From Styela clava (lineage: Eukaryota > Chordata > Ascidiacea > Stolidobranchia > Styelidae), in the NCBI RefSeq assembly GCF_964204865.1, contig NC_135254.1, positions 4,283,001 to 4,347,000 on the forward strand: a stretch of 64,000 nt of DNA, in the 5' to 3' direction. The notes under the pieces were generated by a model. It worked only from the letters and a program-made list of their open reading frames with translations. It had not been told where the DNA came from and did not search any database. Shown here piece after piece: positions 22,660 through 35,295 of this stretch (the first letter of the stretch is position 1; each line of letters begins with the position of its first letter). The position numbers were made by a program, and so were the translations under genes.

Positions 22660-23249
22660 TTTTATATATTTGCTCACGACCAATATCCTGTTGGCTTACG
22701 AGTTAGGTCAATGAGCGGCCACGTTGCTTTCATTAGTTGTGGCCGTATTGATCCTCGTTTGGGTGTGTTATATTTCTCATGACCAATCTTACAATCCATT
22801 TATTTATATTATTCCATGACATGCCTTGCCATTATCCAAGTTATCCCTTTATCCAACCGTCTCTAGATTGATTCCTTATTTGCAGTTCCACATTCAGATT
22901 GTGTTGCTATTGATTGAGCAATAGAATGAGCGCCAAGATTTGGAAGTATCATTGTTTGCTGTCCAAGGTACGTATTGGGGCTGTGGCTCTTTGTTTATAG
23001 TTTAATATTTCAAACCCTGGCTCTTTCTATTTCTTGTAAAGTTGTTCAGCTTCATTCTGCATCGGATGGCAAAGAACTCGCGATGTATCACATAAAAGAT
23101 TTGAACGCAATGAATCGTATTCTACGTTACTGACAGACGAATCAATTAAAATTGCAAATTTTGCACATATCGTTTTTATTGTTGAGAACTTCTTCTCAAC
23201 ATTTAGCATAGAACATTCATTCATGATGCGCAACCAATCGTCACAAATC

Positions 23250-23409
23250 TTACTTACCTGACGAGGCAGTCAACCGCGATCACGAGGACGGTTCTGCCTA
23301 GGCGAGGTTTAGTCATTGCACCCAGACTAAATTGACCCTAGCGATTATCCCAAATGTGGATAACTCGGTCGCGTAATTTCTGCTAGTGGGACTGCGTTCG
23401 CGCTGTCCC
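23250..23409 (+). ncRNA. U1: Variant U1 snRNA, copy 32 (A1T)
   Basis: A1T gives TTACTTACCTG, the only such copy; it may shift or alter the cap-site base. A37G changes the 70K loop to GATCACGAGG, and G39A opens its closing pair. The 3' half is E type (T123C, G loss, A157G). Confidence 0.9.
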
Positions 23410-23972
23410 TTTTATATATTTGCTTAGGTCAATGAGCGGCCACGTTGCTTTCATTAGTTGTGGCCGTATTGATCCTCGTTTGGGTGTGTTATATTTCTCA
23501 TGACCAATCTTACAATCCATTTATTTATATTATTCCATGACATGCCTTGCCATTATCCAAGTTATTCATTTATCCAACCGTCTCTAGATTGATTCCTTAT
23601 TTGCAGTTCCACATTCAGATTGTGTTGCCATTGATTGAGCAATAGAATGAGCGCCAAGATTCGGAAATATCATTATTCTCTGTTTAAGGTACGTATCGGA
23701 GCTGCGGCTCTTTGTTTATAGTTTGATATTTCAACCCCTGGTCCTTGCAATTTCTTGTAAAGTTGTTCAGTTTCATTCTGCCATCGGATGGCAAAGAACT
23801 CGCGATGTATCACATAAAAGATTTGAACGCAATGAATCGTATTCTACGTTACTGACAGACGAATCAATTAAAATCGCAACTTTTGCACATATCGTTTTTA
23901 TTGTTGAGAAATTCTTCTCAACATTTAGCATAGAACATTTATTCAGGAATTCGCAACCAATCGTCCCAAATC

Positions 23973-24133
23973 ATACCTACCTGACGAGGCCGTCAACCGC
24001 GATCACGAAGGCTGTTCTGACTAGGCGAGGTTTAGTCATTGCACCCAGACTAAATTGACCCTAGCGATTATCCCAAATGTGGATAACTCGGTCGTGTAAT
24101 TTCTGCTTGTGGGGACTGCGTTCGCGCTATCCC
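23973..24133 (+). ncRNA. U1: Variant U1 snRNA, copy 33 (T5C)
   Basis: T5C, A19C, G41T, C48A, A136T. Sm site AATTTCTG, unlike copy 31. Confidence 0.9.
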
Positions 24134-24723
24134 TTTTATATATTTGCTCACGACCAATATCCTGTTGGCTTACGAGTTAGGTCAATGAGCGGCCACGTTG
24201 CTTTCATTAGTTGTGGCCGTATTGATCCTCGTTTGGGTGTGTTATATTTCTCATGACCAATCTTACAATCCATTTATTTATATTATTCCATGACATGCCT
24301 TGCCATTATCCAAGTTATCCCTTTATCCAACCGTCTCTAGATTGATTCCTTATTTGCAGTTCCACATTCAGATTGTGTTGCTATTGATTGAGCAATAGAA
24401 TGAGCGCCAAGATTTGGAAGTATCATTGTTTGCTGTCCAAGGTACGTATTGGGGCTGTGGCTCTTTGTTTATAGTTTAATATTTCAAACCCTGGCTCTTT
24501 CTATTTCTTGTAAAGTTGTTCAGCTTCATTCTGCATCGGATGGCAAAGAACTCGCGATGTATCACATAAAAGATTTGAACGCAATGAATCGTATTCTACG
24601 TTACTGACAGACGAATCAATTAAAATTGCAAATTTTGCACATATCGTTTTTATTGTTGAGAACTTCTTCTCAACATTTAGCATAGAACATTCATTCATGA
24701 TGCGCAACCAATCGTCACAAATC

Positions 24724-24883
24724 ATACTTACCTGACGAGGCAGTCAACCGCGATCACGAGGACGGTTCTGCCTAGGCGAGGTTTAGTCATTGCACCCAGA
24801 CTAAATTGACCCTAGCGATTATCCCAAATGTGGATAACTCGGTCGCGTAATTTCTGCTAGTGGGACTGCGTTCGCGCTGTCCC
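24724..24883 (+). ncRNA. U1: U1 snRNA, copy 34 (A37G loop)
   Basis: A37G and G39A around the 70K loop; E-type 3' half (T123C, G loss, A157G) with the flank deletion. The splice-site arm is normal. Confidence 0.92.
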
Positions 24884-25446
24884 TTTTATATATTTGCTTA
24901 GGTCAATGAGCGGCCACGTTGCTTTCATTAGTTGTGGCCGTATTGATCCTCGTTTGGGTGTGTTATATTTCTCATGACCAATCTTACAATCCATTTATTT
25001 ATATTATTCCATGACATGCCTTGCCATTATCCAAGTTATTCATTTATCCAACCGTCTCTAGATTGATTCCTTATTTGCAGTTCCACATTCAGATTGTGTT
25101 GCCATTGATTGAGCAATAGAATGAGCGCCAAGATTCGGAAATATCATTATTCTCTGTTTAAGGTACGTATCGGAGCTGCGGCTCTTTGTTTATAGTTTGA
25201 TATTTCAACCCCTGGTCCTTGCAATTTCTTGTAAAGTTGTTCAGTTTCATTCTGCCATCGGATGGCAAAGAACTCGCGATGTATCACATAAAAGATTTGA
25301 ACGCAATGAATCGTATTCTACGTTACTGACAGACGAATCAATTAAAATCGCAACTTTTGCACATATCGTTTTTATTGTTGAGAAATTCTTCTCAACATTT
25401 AGCATAGAACATTTATTCAGGAATTCGCAACCAATCGTCCCAAATC

Positions 25447-25607
25447 ATACCTACCTGACGAGGCCGTCAACCGCGATCACGAAGGCTGTTCTGACTAGGC
25501 GAGGTTTAGTCATTGCACCCAGACTAAATTGACCCTAGCGATTATCCCAAATGTGGATAACTCGGTCGTGTAATTTCTGCTTGTGGGGACTGCGTTCGCG
25601 CTATCCC
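25447..25607 (+). ncRNA. U1: Variant U1 snRNA, copy 35 (T5C)
   Basis: As copy 33; a 1474-bp dimer repeat of it. Confidence 0.9.
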
Positions 25608-26197
25608 TTTTATATATTTGCTCACGACCAATATCCTGTTGGCTTACGAGTTAGGTCAATGAGCGGCCACGTTGCTTTCATTAGTTGTGGCCGTATTGAT
25701 CCTCGTTTGGGTGTGTTATATTTCTCATGACCAATCTTACAATCCATTTATTTATATTATTCCATGACATGCCTTGCCATTATCCAAGTTATCCCTTTAT
25801 CCAACCGTCTCTAGATTGATTCCTTATTTGCAGTTCCACATTCAGATTGTGTTGCTATTGATTGAGCAATAGAATGAGCGCCAAGATTTGGAAGTATCAT
25901 TGTTTGCTGTCCAAGGTACGTATTGGGGCTGTGGCTCTTTGTTTATAGTTTAATATTTCAAACCCTGGCTCTTTCTATTTCTTGTAAAGTTGTTCAGCTT
26001 CATTCTGCATCGGATGGCAAAGAACTCGCGATGTATCACATAAAAGATTTGAACGCAATGAATCGTATTCTACGTTACTGACAGACGAATCAATTAAAAT
26101 TGCAAATTTTGCACATATCGTTTTTATTGTTGAGAACTTCTTCTCAACATTTAGCATAGAACATTCATTCATGATGCGCAACCAATCGTCACAAATC

Positions 26198-26358
26198 ATA
26201 CTTACCTGACGAGGCAGTCAACCGCGATCACGAGGACGGTTCTGCCTAGGCGAGGTTTAGTCATTGCACCCAGACTAAATTGACCCTAGCGATTATCCCA
26301 AATGTAGATAACTCGGTCGTATAATTTCTGCTAGTGGGGACTGCGTTCGCGCTATCCC
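26198..26358 (+). ncRNA. U1: U1 snRNA, copy 36 (A37G loop, normal 3' half)
   Basis: A37G, G39A, G109A and G124A. The 3' end is the 161-nt form without the E-type flank deletion, so it is a different recombinant from copy 34. Confidence 0.92.
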
Positions 26359-26950
26359 TTTTATATATTTGCTTACGACCAATATCCTGTTGGCTTACGA
26401 GTTAGGTCAATGAGCGGCCACGTTGCTTTCATTAGTTGTGGCCGTATTGATCCTCGTTTGGGTGTGGTATATTTCTCATGACCAATCTTACAATCCATTC
26501 ATTGATATTATTCCATGACATGCCTTGCCATTATCCAAGTTATTTCCTTTATCCAACCGTCTCTAGATTGATTCCTTATTTGCAGTTCCACATTCAGATT
26601 GTGTTGCCATTGATTGAGCAATAGAATGAGCGCCAAGATTTGGAAGTGTCATTGTTTGCTGTCCAAGGTACATATCGGAGCTGCGGCTCTTTGTTTATAG
26701 TTTGATATTTCAACCCCTGGTCCTTGCAATTTCTTGTAAAGTTGTTCAGTTTCATTCTGCCATCGGAAGGCAAAGAACTCGCGATGTATCACATAAAAGA
26801 TTTGAACGCAATGAATCGTATTCTATGTTACTGACAGACGAATCAATTAAAATTGCAACTTTTGCACATATCGTTTTTATTGTTGAGAACTTCTTCTCAA
26901 CGTTTAGCATAGAACATTCATTCATGATGCGCAACCAATCGTCACAAACC

Positions 26951-27111
26951 ACACTTACCTGACGAGGCAGTCAACCGAGATCACGAAGGCGGTTCTGCCT
27001 AGGCGAGGTTTAGTCATTGCACCCAGGCTAAATTGACCCTAGCGATTATCCCAAATGTGGATAACTCGGTCGTGTAATTTCTGCTAGTGGGGACTACGTT
27101 CGCGCTATCCC
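26951..27111 (+). ncRNA. U1: Variant U1 snRNA, copy 37 (T2C)
   Basis: T2C gives ACACTTACCTG in the splice-site arm. C28A opens the SL1 loop closing pair, A77G is an SL2 wobble, and G146A breaks a pair next to the SL4 TTCG loop. The PSEA-like element is intact. Confidence 0.9.
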
Positions 27112-27705
27112 TTTTATATATTTGCTCACTACCAATAATCTTGTTGGTTTTCGAGTTAGGTCAATGAGCGGCCACGCTGCTTTCATTAGTTGTGGCCGTA
27201 TTGATCCTCGTTTGGGTGTGGTATATTTCTCATGAACAATCTTACAATCCATTCATTGATATTATTCCATGACATGCCTTGCCATTATCCAAGTTATTTC
27301 CTTTATCCAACCGTCTCTAGATTGATTCCTTATTTGCAGTTCCACATTCAGATTGTGTTGCCATTGATTGAGCAATAGAATGAGCGCCAAGATTTGGAAG
27401 TATAATTGTTTGCTGTCCAAGGGTACGTATTGGGGCTGTGGCTCTTTGTTTATAGTTTATTATTTTAAACCCTGGCTCTTTGCTATTTCTTGTAAAGTTG
27501 TTCAGCTTCATTCTGCATCGGATGGCAAAGAACTTGCGATGTATCACATAAAAGATTTGAACGCAATGAATCGTATTCTACGTTACTGACAGACGGATCA
27601 ATTAAAATCGCAACTTTTGCAAATATCGTTTTTATTGTTGAGAACTTCTTCTCAACATTTAGCATAGAACATTCATTCATGATGCGCAACCAATCGTCAC
27701 AAATC

Positions 27706-27866
27706 ATACTTACCTGACGAGGCAGTCAACCGTGATCACGTAAGCGGTTCTGCCTAGGCGAGGTCCAGTCATTGCACCCAGACTAAATTGACACTAGCGA
27801 TTATCCCAAATGTGGATAACTCGGTCGTGTAATTTCTGCTAGTGGGGACTGCGTTCGCGCTATCCC
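27706..27866 (+). ncRNA. U1: U1 snRNA, copy 38 (H type, damaged SL2)
   Basis: C28T, A36T and G38A (loop GATCACGTAA), C88A, plus T60C and T61C, which make two mismatches at the base of SL2. Both protein-binding hairpins are affected; likely impaired. Confidence 0.9.
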
Positions 27867-28460
27867 TTTTATATATTTGTTCACTACCAATAATCTTGTT
27901 GTCTTACGAGTTAGGTCAATGAGCGGCCACGTTGCTTTCATTAGTTGTGGCCGTATTGATCCTCGTTTGGGTGTGGTATATTTCTCATGAACAATCTTAC
28001 AATCCATTCATTGATATTATTCCATGACATGCCTTGCCATTATCCAAGTTATTTCCTTTATCCAACCGTCTCTAGATTGATTCCTTATTTGCAGTTCCAC
28101 ATTCAGATTGTGTTGCCATTGATTGAGCAATAGAATGAGCGCCAAGATTTGGAAGTATAATTGTTTGCTGTCCAAGGGTACGTATTGGGGCTGTGGCTCT
28201 TTGTTTATAGTTTATTATTTTAAACCCTGGCTCTTTGCTATTTCTTGTAAAGTTGTTCAGCTTCATTCTGCATCGGATGGCAAAGAACTTGCGATGTATC
28301 ACATAAAATATTTGAACGCAATGAATCGTATTCTACGTTACTGACAGACGAATCAATTAAAATCGCAACTTTTGCAAATATCGTTTTTATTGTTGAGAAC
28401 TTCTTCTCAACATTTAGCATAGAACATTCATTCATGATGCGCAACCAATCGTCACAAATC

Positions 28461-28621
28461 ATACTTACCTGACGAGGCAGTCAACCGTGATCACGTAAGC
28501 GGTTCTGCCTAGGCGAGGTTTAGTCATTGCACCCAGACTAAATTGACACTAGCGATTATCCCAAATGTGGATAACTCGGTCGTGTAATTTCTGCTAGTGG
28601 GGACTGCGTTCGCGCTATCCC
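28461..28621 (+). ncRNA. U1: U1 snRNA, copy 39 (H type)
   Basis: C28T, A36T, G38A, C88A. SL2 intact. Confidence 0.92.
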
Positions 28622-29214
28622 TTTTATATATTTGCTCACTACCAATAATCTTGTTGGTTTTCGAGTTAGGTCAATGAGCGGCCACGCTGCTTTCATTAGT
28701 TGTGGCCGTATTGATCCTCGTTTGGGTGTGTTATATTTCTCATGACCAATCTTACAATCCATTTATTGATATTATTCCATGACATGCTTTGCCATTATCC
28801 AAGTTATCACTTTATCCGACCGTCTCTAGATTGATTCCTTATTTGCAGTTCCACATTCAGATTGTGTTGCCATTGATTGAGCAATAGAATGAGCGCCAAG
28901 ATTTGGAAGTATAATTGTTTGCTGTCCAAGGGTACGTATTGGGGCTGTGGCTCTTTGTTTATAGTTTATTATTTTAAACCCTGGCTCTTTGCTATTTCTT
29001 GTAAAGTTGTTCAGCTTCATTCTGCATCGGATGGCAAAGAACTCGCGATGTATCACATAAAAGATTTGAACGCAATGAATCGTATTCTACGTTACTGACA
29101 GACGAATCAATTGAAATCGCAACTTTTGCACATATCGTTTTAATTGTTGAGAACTTCTTCTCAACATTCAGCATAGAACATTCATTCATGATGCGCAACC
29201 AATCGTCACAAATC

Positions 29215-29375
29215 ATACTTACCTGACGAGGCAGTCAACCGTGATCACGAAGGCGGTTCTGCCTAGGCGAGGTTTAGTCATTGCACCCAGACTAAATTGA
29301 CCCTAGCGATTATCCCAAATGTGAATACCTCGGTCGTGTAATTTCTGCTAGTGGGGACTGCGTTCGCGCTATCCC
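29215..29375 (+). ncRNA. U1: U1 snRNA, copy 40 (H/C chimera)
   Basis: C28T from the H family, then consensus 70K loop and C-type G110A and A114C. Its upstream flank, with CATTCAGCATAG, matches copy 87. The family switch lies between nt 28 and 36. Confidence 0.94.
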
Positions 29376-29966
29376 TTTTATATATTTGCTCACGACCAAT
29401 ATCCTGTTGGCTTACGAGTTAGGTCAATGAGCGGCCACGTTGCTTTCATTAGTTGTGGCCTTATTGATCCTCGTTTGGGTGTGGTATATTTCTCATGAAC
29501 AATCTTACAATCCATTCATTGATATTATTCCATGACATGCCTTGCCATTATCCAAGTTATTTCCTTTATCCAACCGTCTCTAGATTGATTCCTTATTTGC
29601 AGTTCCACATTCAGATTGTGTTGCCATTGATTGAGCAATAGAATGAGCGCCAAGATTTGGAAGTATCATTGTTTGCTGTCCAAGGTACGTATCGGGGCTG
29701 CGGCTCTTTGTTTATAGTTTAATATTTCAACCCCTGGTCCTTGCTATTTCTTGTAAAGTTGTTCAGCTTCATTCTGCATCGGATGGCAAAAAACTCACGA
29801 TGTATCACATAAAAGATTTGAACGCAATGAATCGTATTCTACGTTACTGACAGACGAATCAATTAAAATTGCAACTTTTGCACATATCGTTTTTATTGTG
29901 GAGAACTTCTTCTCAACGTTTAGCATAGAACATTCATTCATGATGCGCAACCAATCGTCACAAACC

Positions 29967-30127
29967 ATACTTACCTGACGAGGCAGTCAACCGCGATCAC
30001 GAAGGCGGTTCCGCCTAGGCGAGGTTTAGTCATTGCACCCAGACTAAATTGACCCTAGCGATTATCCCAAATGTGGATAACTCGGTCGTGTAATTTCTGC
30101 TAGTGGGGACTGCGTTCGCGCTATCCC
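29967..30127 (+). ncRNA. U1: U1 snRNA, copy 41 (D type)
   Basis: T46C only. Confidence 0.95.
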
Positions 30128-30705
30128 TTTTATATACTTGCTCACTACCAATAATCTTGTTGTCTTTCGAGTTAGGTCAAAGAGCGGCCACGCTGCTTTC
30201 ATTAGTTGTGGCCGTATTGATCCTCGTTTGGGTGTGTTATATTTCTCATGACCAATCTTACAATCCATTTATTGATATTATTCCATGACATGCTTTGCCA
30301 TTATCCAAGTTATCCCTTCATCCGACCGTCCTTGCTTGCAGTTCCACATTCAGATTGTGTTGCCATTGATTGAGCAATAGAATGAGCGCCTAGTTTCGGA
30401 AATAGCGTTATTCTCTGTTTAGGGTACGTATCGGAGCTGCGGCTCTTTGTTTATAGTTTAATGTTTCAACCCCTGGTCCTTGCTATTTCTTGTAAAGTTG
30501 TTCAGCTTTATTCTGCATCGGATGGCAAAAAACTCACGATGTATCACATAAAAGATTTGAACGCAATGAATCGTATTCTATGTTACTGACAGACGAATCA
30601 AATAAAATTGCAACTTTTGCACAAATCGTTTTTATTGTTGAGAACTTCTTTTCAACGTTTAGCATAGAACATTCATTCATGATGCGCAACCAATCGCCAC
30701 AAGTC

Positions 30706-30865
30706 ATACTTACCTGACGAGGCAGTCAACCGCGATCACGAAGGCGGTTCTGCCTAGGCGAGGTTTAGTCATTGCACCCAGGCTAAATTGACCCTAGCGA
30801 TTATCCCAAATGTGGATAACTCGGTCGCGTAATTTCTGCTAGTGGGACTGCGTTCGCGCTGTCCC
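30706..30865 (+). ncRNA. U1: U1 snRNA, copy 42 (E type)
   Basis: As copy 5, with the CACAAGTCAT upstream mark of copies 5, 8, 13 and 53. Confidence 0.94.
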
Positions 30866-31429
30866 TTTTATATATTTGCTTAGGTCAATGAGCGGCCACG
30901 TTGCTTTCATTAGTTGTGGCCGTATTGATCCTCGTTTGGGTGTGGTATATTTCTCATGAACAATCTTACAATCCATTCATTGATATTATTCCATGACATG
31001 CCTTGCCATTATCCAAGTTATTTCCTTTATCCAACCGTCTCTAGATTGATTCCTTATTTGCAGTTCCACATTCAGATTGTGTTGCCATTGATTGAGCAAT
31101 AGAATGAGCGCCAAGATTTGGAAGTATAATTGTTTGCTGTCCAAGGGTACGTATTGGGGCTGTGGCTCTTTGTTTATAGTTTATTATTTTAAACCCTGGC
31201 TCTTTGCTATTTCTTGTAAAGTTGTTCAGCTACATTCTGCATCGGATGGCAAAGAACTCGCGATGTCTCACATAAAAGATTTGAACGCCATGAATCGTAT
31301 TCTACGTTACTGACAGACGAATCAATTAAAATTGCAACTTTTGCACATATCGTTTTTATTGTTGAGAACTTCTTCTCAACAATTAGTATAGAACATTCAT
31401 TCATGATGCGCAACCAATCGTCACAAATC

Positions 31430-31590
31430 ATACTTACCTGACGAGGCAGTCAACCGCGATCACGAAGACGGTTCTGCCTAGGCGAGGTTTAGTCATTGCA
31501 CCCAGACTAAATTGACCCTAGCGATTATCCCAAATGTGGATAACTCGGTCGTGTAATTTCTGCTTGTGGGGACTGCGTTGGCGCTATCCC
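31430..31590 (+). ncRNA. U1: U1 snRNA, copy 43 (A type)
   Basis: As copy 1, TTGG loop in SL4. Confidence 0.95.
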
Positions 31591-32171
31591 TTTTATATAT
31601 TTGCTCACGACCAATATCCTGTTGGCTTACGAGTTAGGTCAATGAGCGGCCACGTTGCTTTCATTAGTTGTGGCCGTATTGATCCTCGTTTGGGTGTGTT
31701 ATATTTCTCATGACCAATCTTACAATCCATTTATTTATATTATTCCATGACATGCCTTGCCATTATCCAAGTTATCCCTTTATCCAACCGTCTCTAGATT
31801 GATTCCCTTTTTGCAGTTCCACATTCAGATTGTGTTGCCATTGATTGAGCAATAGAATGAGCGCCAAGATTTGGAAGTATCATTGTTTGCTGTCCAAGGT
31901 ACGTATTGGGGCTGTGGCTCTTTGTTTATAGTTTAATATTTCAAACCCTGGCTCTTTGCTATTTCTTGTAAAGTTGTTCAGCTTCATTCTGCATAGAACT
32001 CGCGATGTATCACATAAAAGATTTGAACGCAATGAATCGTATTCTACGTTATTGACAGACGAATCAATTAAAATTGCAAATTTTGCACATATCGTTTTTA
32101 TTGTTGAGAACTTCTTCTCAACATTTAGCATAGAACATTCATTCATGATGCGCAACCAATCGTCACAAATC

Positions 32172-32332
32172 ATACTTACCTGACGAGGCAGTCAACCGCG
32201 ATCACGAAGACGGTTCTGCCTAGGCGAGGTTTAGTCATTGCACCCAGACTAAATTGACCCTAGCGATTATTCCAAGTGTCGATAACTCGGTCGTGTAATT
32301 TCTGCTTGTGAGGACTGCGTTCGCGCTATCCC
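32172..32332 (+). ncRNA. U1: U1 snRNA, copy 44 (B type)
   Basis: As copy 2, including A105G. Confidence 0.94.
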
Positions 32333-32923
32333 TTTTATATATTTGCTCACGACCAATATCCTGTTGGCTTAAGAGTTAGGTCAATGAGCGGCCACGTTGC
32401 TTCCATTAGTTGTGGCCGTATTGATCCTCGTTTGGGTGTGTTATATTTCTCATGACCAATCTTACCATCCATTTATTTATATTATTTCATGACATGCCTT
32501 GCCATTATCCAAGTTATCCCTTTATCCAACCGTCTCTAGATTGATTCCTTATTTGCAGTTCCACATTCAGATTGTGTTGCCATTGATTGAGCAATAGAAT
32601 GAGCGCCGAGATTTGGAAGTATCATTGTTTGCTGTCCAGGGTACGTATTGGGGCTGTGGCTCTTCGTTTATAGTTTAATATTTTGAACCCTGGCTCTTTG
32701 CTATTTCTTGTAAAGTTGTTCAGCTACATTCTGCATCGGATGGCAAAGAACTCGCGATGTCTCACATAAAAGATTTGAACGCAATGAATCGTATTCTACG
32801 TTACTGACAGACGAATCAATTAAAATTGCAACTTTTGCACATATCGTTTTTATTGTTGAGAACTTCTTCTCAACATTTAGTATAGAACATTCATTCATGA
32901 TGCGCAACCAATCGTCACAAATC

Positions 32924-33083
32924 ATACTTACCTGACGAGGCAGTCAACCGCGATCACGAAGACGGTTCTGCCTAGGCGAGGTTTAGTCATTGCACCCAGA
33001 CTAAATTGACCCTAGTGATTATCCCAAATGTGGATAACTCGGTCGCGTAATTTCTGCTAGTGGGACTGCGTTCGCGCTGTCCC
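32924..33083 (+). ncRNA. U1: U1 snRNA, copy 45 (A/E chimera)
   Basis: As copy 22. The 3' flank has TGAACGGCCAC, shared only with copy 56. Confidence 0.93.
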
Positions 33084-33645
33084 TTTTATATATTTGCTTA
33101 GGTCAATGAACGGCCACGTTGCTTTCATTAGTTGTGGCCGTATTGATCCTCGTTTGGGTGTGTTATATTTCTCATGACCAATCTTACAATCCATTTATTT
33201 ATATTATTCCATGACATGCCTTGCCATTATCCAAGTTATTCATTTATCCAACCGTCTCTAGATTGATTCCTTATTTGCAGTTCCACATTCAGATTGTGTT
33301 GCCATTGATTGAGCAATAGAATGAGCGCCAAGATTCGGAAATATCATTATTCTCTGTTTAAGGTACGTATCGGAGCTGCGGCTCTTTGTTTATAGTTTGA
33401 TATTTCAACCCCTGGTCCTTGCAATTTCTTGTAAAGTTGTTCAGTTTCATTCTGCCATCGGATGGCAAAGAACTCGCGATGTATCACATAAAAGATTTGA
33501 ACGCAATGAATCGTATTCTACGTTACTGACAGACGAATCAATTAAAATCGCAACTTTTGCACATATCGTTTTTATTGTTGAGAACTTCTTCTCAACATTT
33601 AGCATAGAACATTCATTCATGATGCGCAACCAATCGTCACAAATC

Positions 33646-33806
33646 ATACTTACCTGACGGGGCAGTCAACCGTGATCACGTAGGCGGTTCTGCCTAGGCG
33701 AGGTTTAGTCATTGCACCCAGACTGAATTGACCCTAGCGATTATCCCAAATGTAGATAACTCGGTCGTGTAATTTCTGCTAGTGGGGACTGCGTTCGCGC
33801 TATCCC
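33646..33806 (+). ncRNA. U1: U1 snRNA, copy 46 (F type)
   Basis: F-type changes (A15G, C28T, A36T, G109A) plus private A80G, a T-G wobble in SL2. Confidence 0.93.
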
Positions 33807-34397
33807 TTTTATATATTTGCTTACGACCAATATCCTGTTAGCTTACGAGTTAGGTAAATGAGCGGCCACGTTGCTTTCATTAGTTGTGGCCGTATTGATC
33901 CTCGTTTGGGTGTGGTATATTTCTCATGACCAATCTTACAATCCATTCATCGATATTATTCCATGACATGCCTTGCCATTATCCAAGGTATTTCCTTTAT
34001 CCAACCGTCTCTAGATTGATTCCTTATTTGCAGTTCCACATTCAGATTGTGTTGCCATTGATTGAGCAATAGAATGAGCGCCAAGATTTGGAAGTATCAT
34101 TGTTTGCTGTCCAAGGTACGTATCGGGGCTGCGGCTCTCTGTTTATAGTTTAATATTTCAACCCCTGGTCCTTGCTATTTCTTGTAAAGTTGTTCAGCTT
34201 CATTCTGCATCGGATGGCAAAAAACTCACGATGTATCACATAAAAGATTTGAACGCAATGAATCGTATTCTACGTTACTGACAGACGAATCAATTAAAAT
34301 TGCAACTTTTGCACATATCGTTTTTATTGTGGAGAACTTCTTCTCAACGTTTAGCATAGAACATTCATTCATGATGCGCAACCAATCGTCACAAACC

Positions 34398-34558
34398 ATA
34401 CTTACCTGACGAGGCAGTCAACCGCGATCACGAAGGCGGTTCTGCCTAGGCGAGGTTTAGTCATTGCACCCAGACTAAATTGACCCTAGCGATTATCCCA
34501 AATGTGGATACCTCGGTCGTGTAATTTCTGCTAGTGGGGACTGCGTTCGCGCTATCCC
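34398..34558 (+). ncRNA. U1: U1 snRNA, copy 47 (C type)
   Basis: A114C only. Its monomer ends with D-type sequence (TTTATTGATATTATTCCATG, then CATGCTTTGCC), a C/D exchange that removed one monomer compared with 17066-18570. Confidence 0.95.
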
Positions 34559-35135
34559 TTTTATATATTTGCTCACGACCAATATCCTGTTGGCTTACGA
34601 GTTAGGTCAATGAGCGGCCACGTTGCTTTCATTAGTTGTGGCCTTATTGATCCTCGTTTGGGTGTGGTATATTTCTCATGAACAATCTTACAATCCATTT
34701 ATTGATATTATTCCATGACATGCTTTGCCATTATCCAAGTTATCCCTTTATCCGACCGTCCTTGCTTGCAGTTCCACATTCAGATTGTGTTGCCATTGAT
34801 TGAGCAATAGAATGAGCGCCTAGTTTCGGAAATATCGTTATTCTCTGTTTAGGGTACGTATCGGAGCTGCGGCTCTTTGTTTATAGTTTAATGTTTCAAC
34901 CCCTGGTCCTTGCTATTTCTTGTAAAGTTGTTCAGCTTCATTCTGCATCGGATGGCAAAAAACTCACGATGTATCACATAAAAGATTTGAACGCAATGAA
35001 TCGTATTCTATGTTACTGACAGACGAATCAAATAAAATTGCAACTTTTGCACATATCGTTTTTATTGTTGAGAACTTCTTTTCAACGTTTAGCATAGAAC
35101 ATTCATTCATGATGCGCAACCAATCGCCACAAATC

Positions 35136-35295
35136 ATACTTACCTGACGAGGCAGTCAACCGCGATCACGAAGGCGGTTCTGCCTAGGCGAGGTTTAGTC
35201 ATTGCACCCAGGCTAAATTGACCCTAGCGATTATCCCAAATGTGGATAACTCGGTCGCGTAATTTCTGCTAGTGGGACTGCGTTCGCGCTGTCCC
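35136..35295 (+). ncRNA. U1: U1 snRNA, copy 48 (E type)
   Basis: As copy 5. Later 3' flank reads CATGAGCAATC, shared only with copy 59. Confidence 0.94.

Larger units (their letters stand above)
19279..31006 (+). repeat. Sixteen-monomer divergent block
   Basis: Monomers begin at 19279 (674, deleted A), 19953 (650, truncated B), 20603 (752), 21355 (722), 22077 (753), 22830 (721), 23551 (753), 24304 (721), 25025 (753), 25778 (751), 26529 (754), 27283 (755), 28038 (755), 28793 (753), 29546 (753) and 30299 (708). From 22077 the 753+721 pair acts as a 1474-bp dimer, present three times, the last with a 751-bp second member. This block holds most of the divergent U1 variants. Confidence 0.9.
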
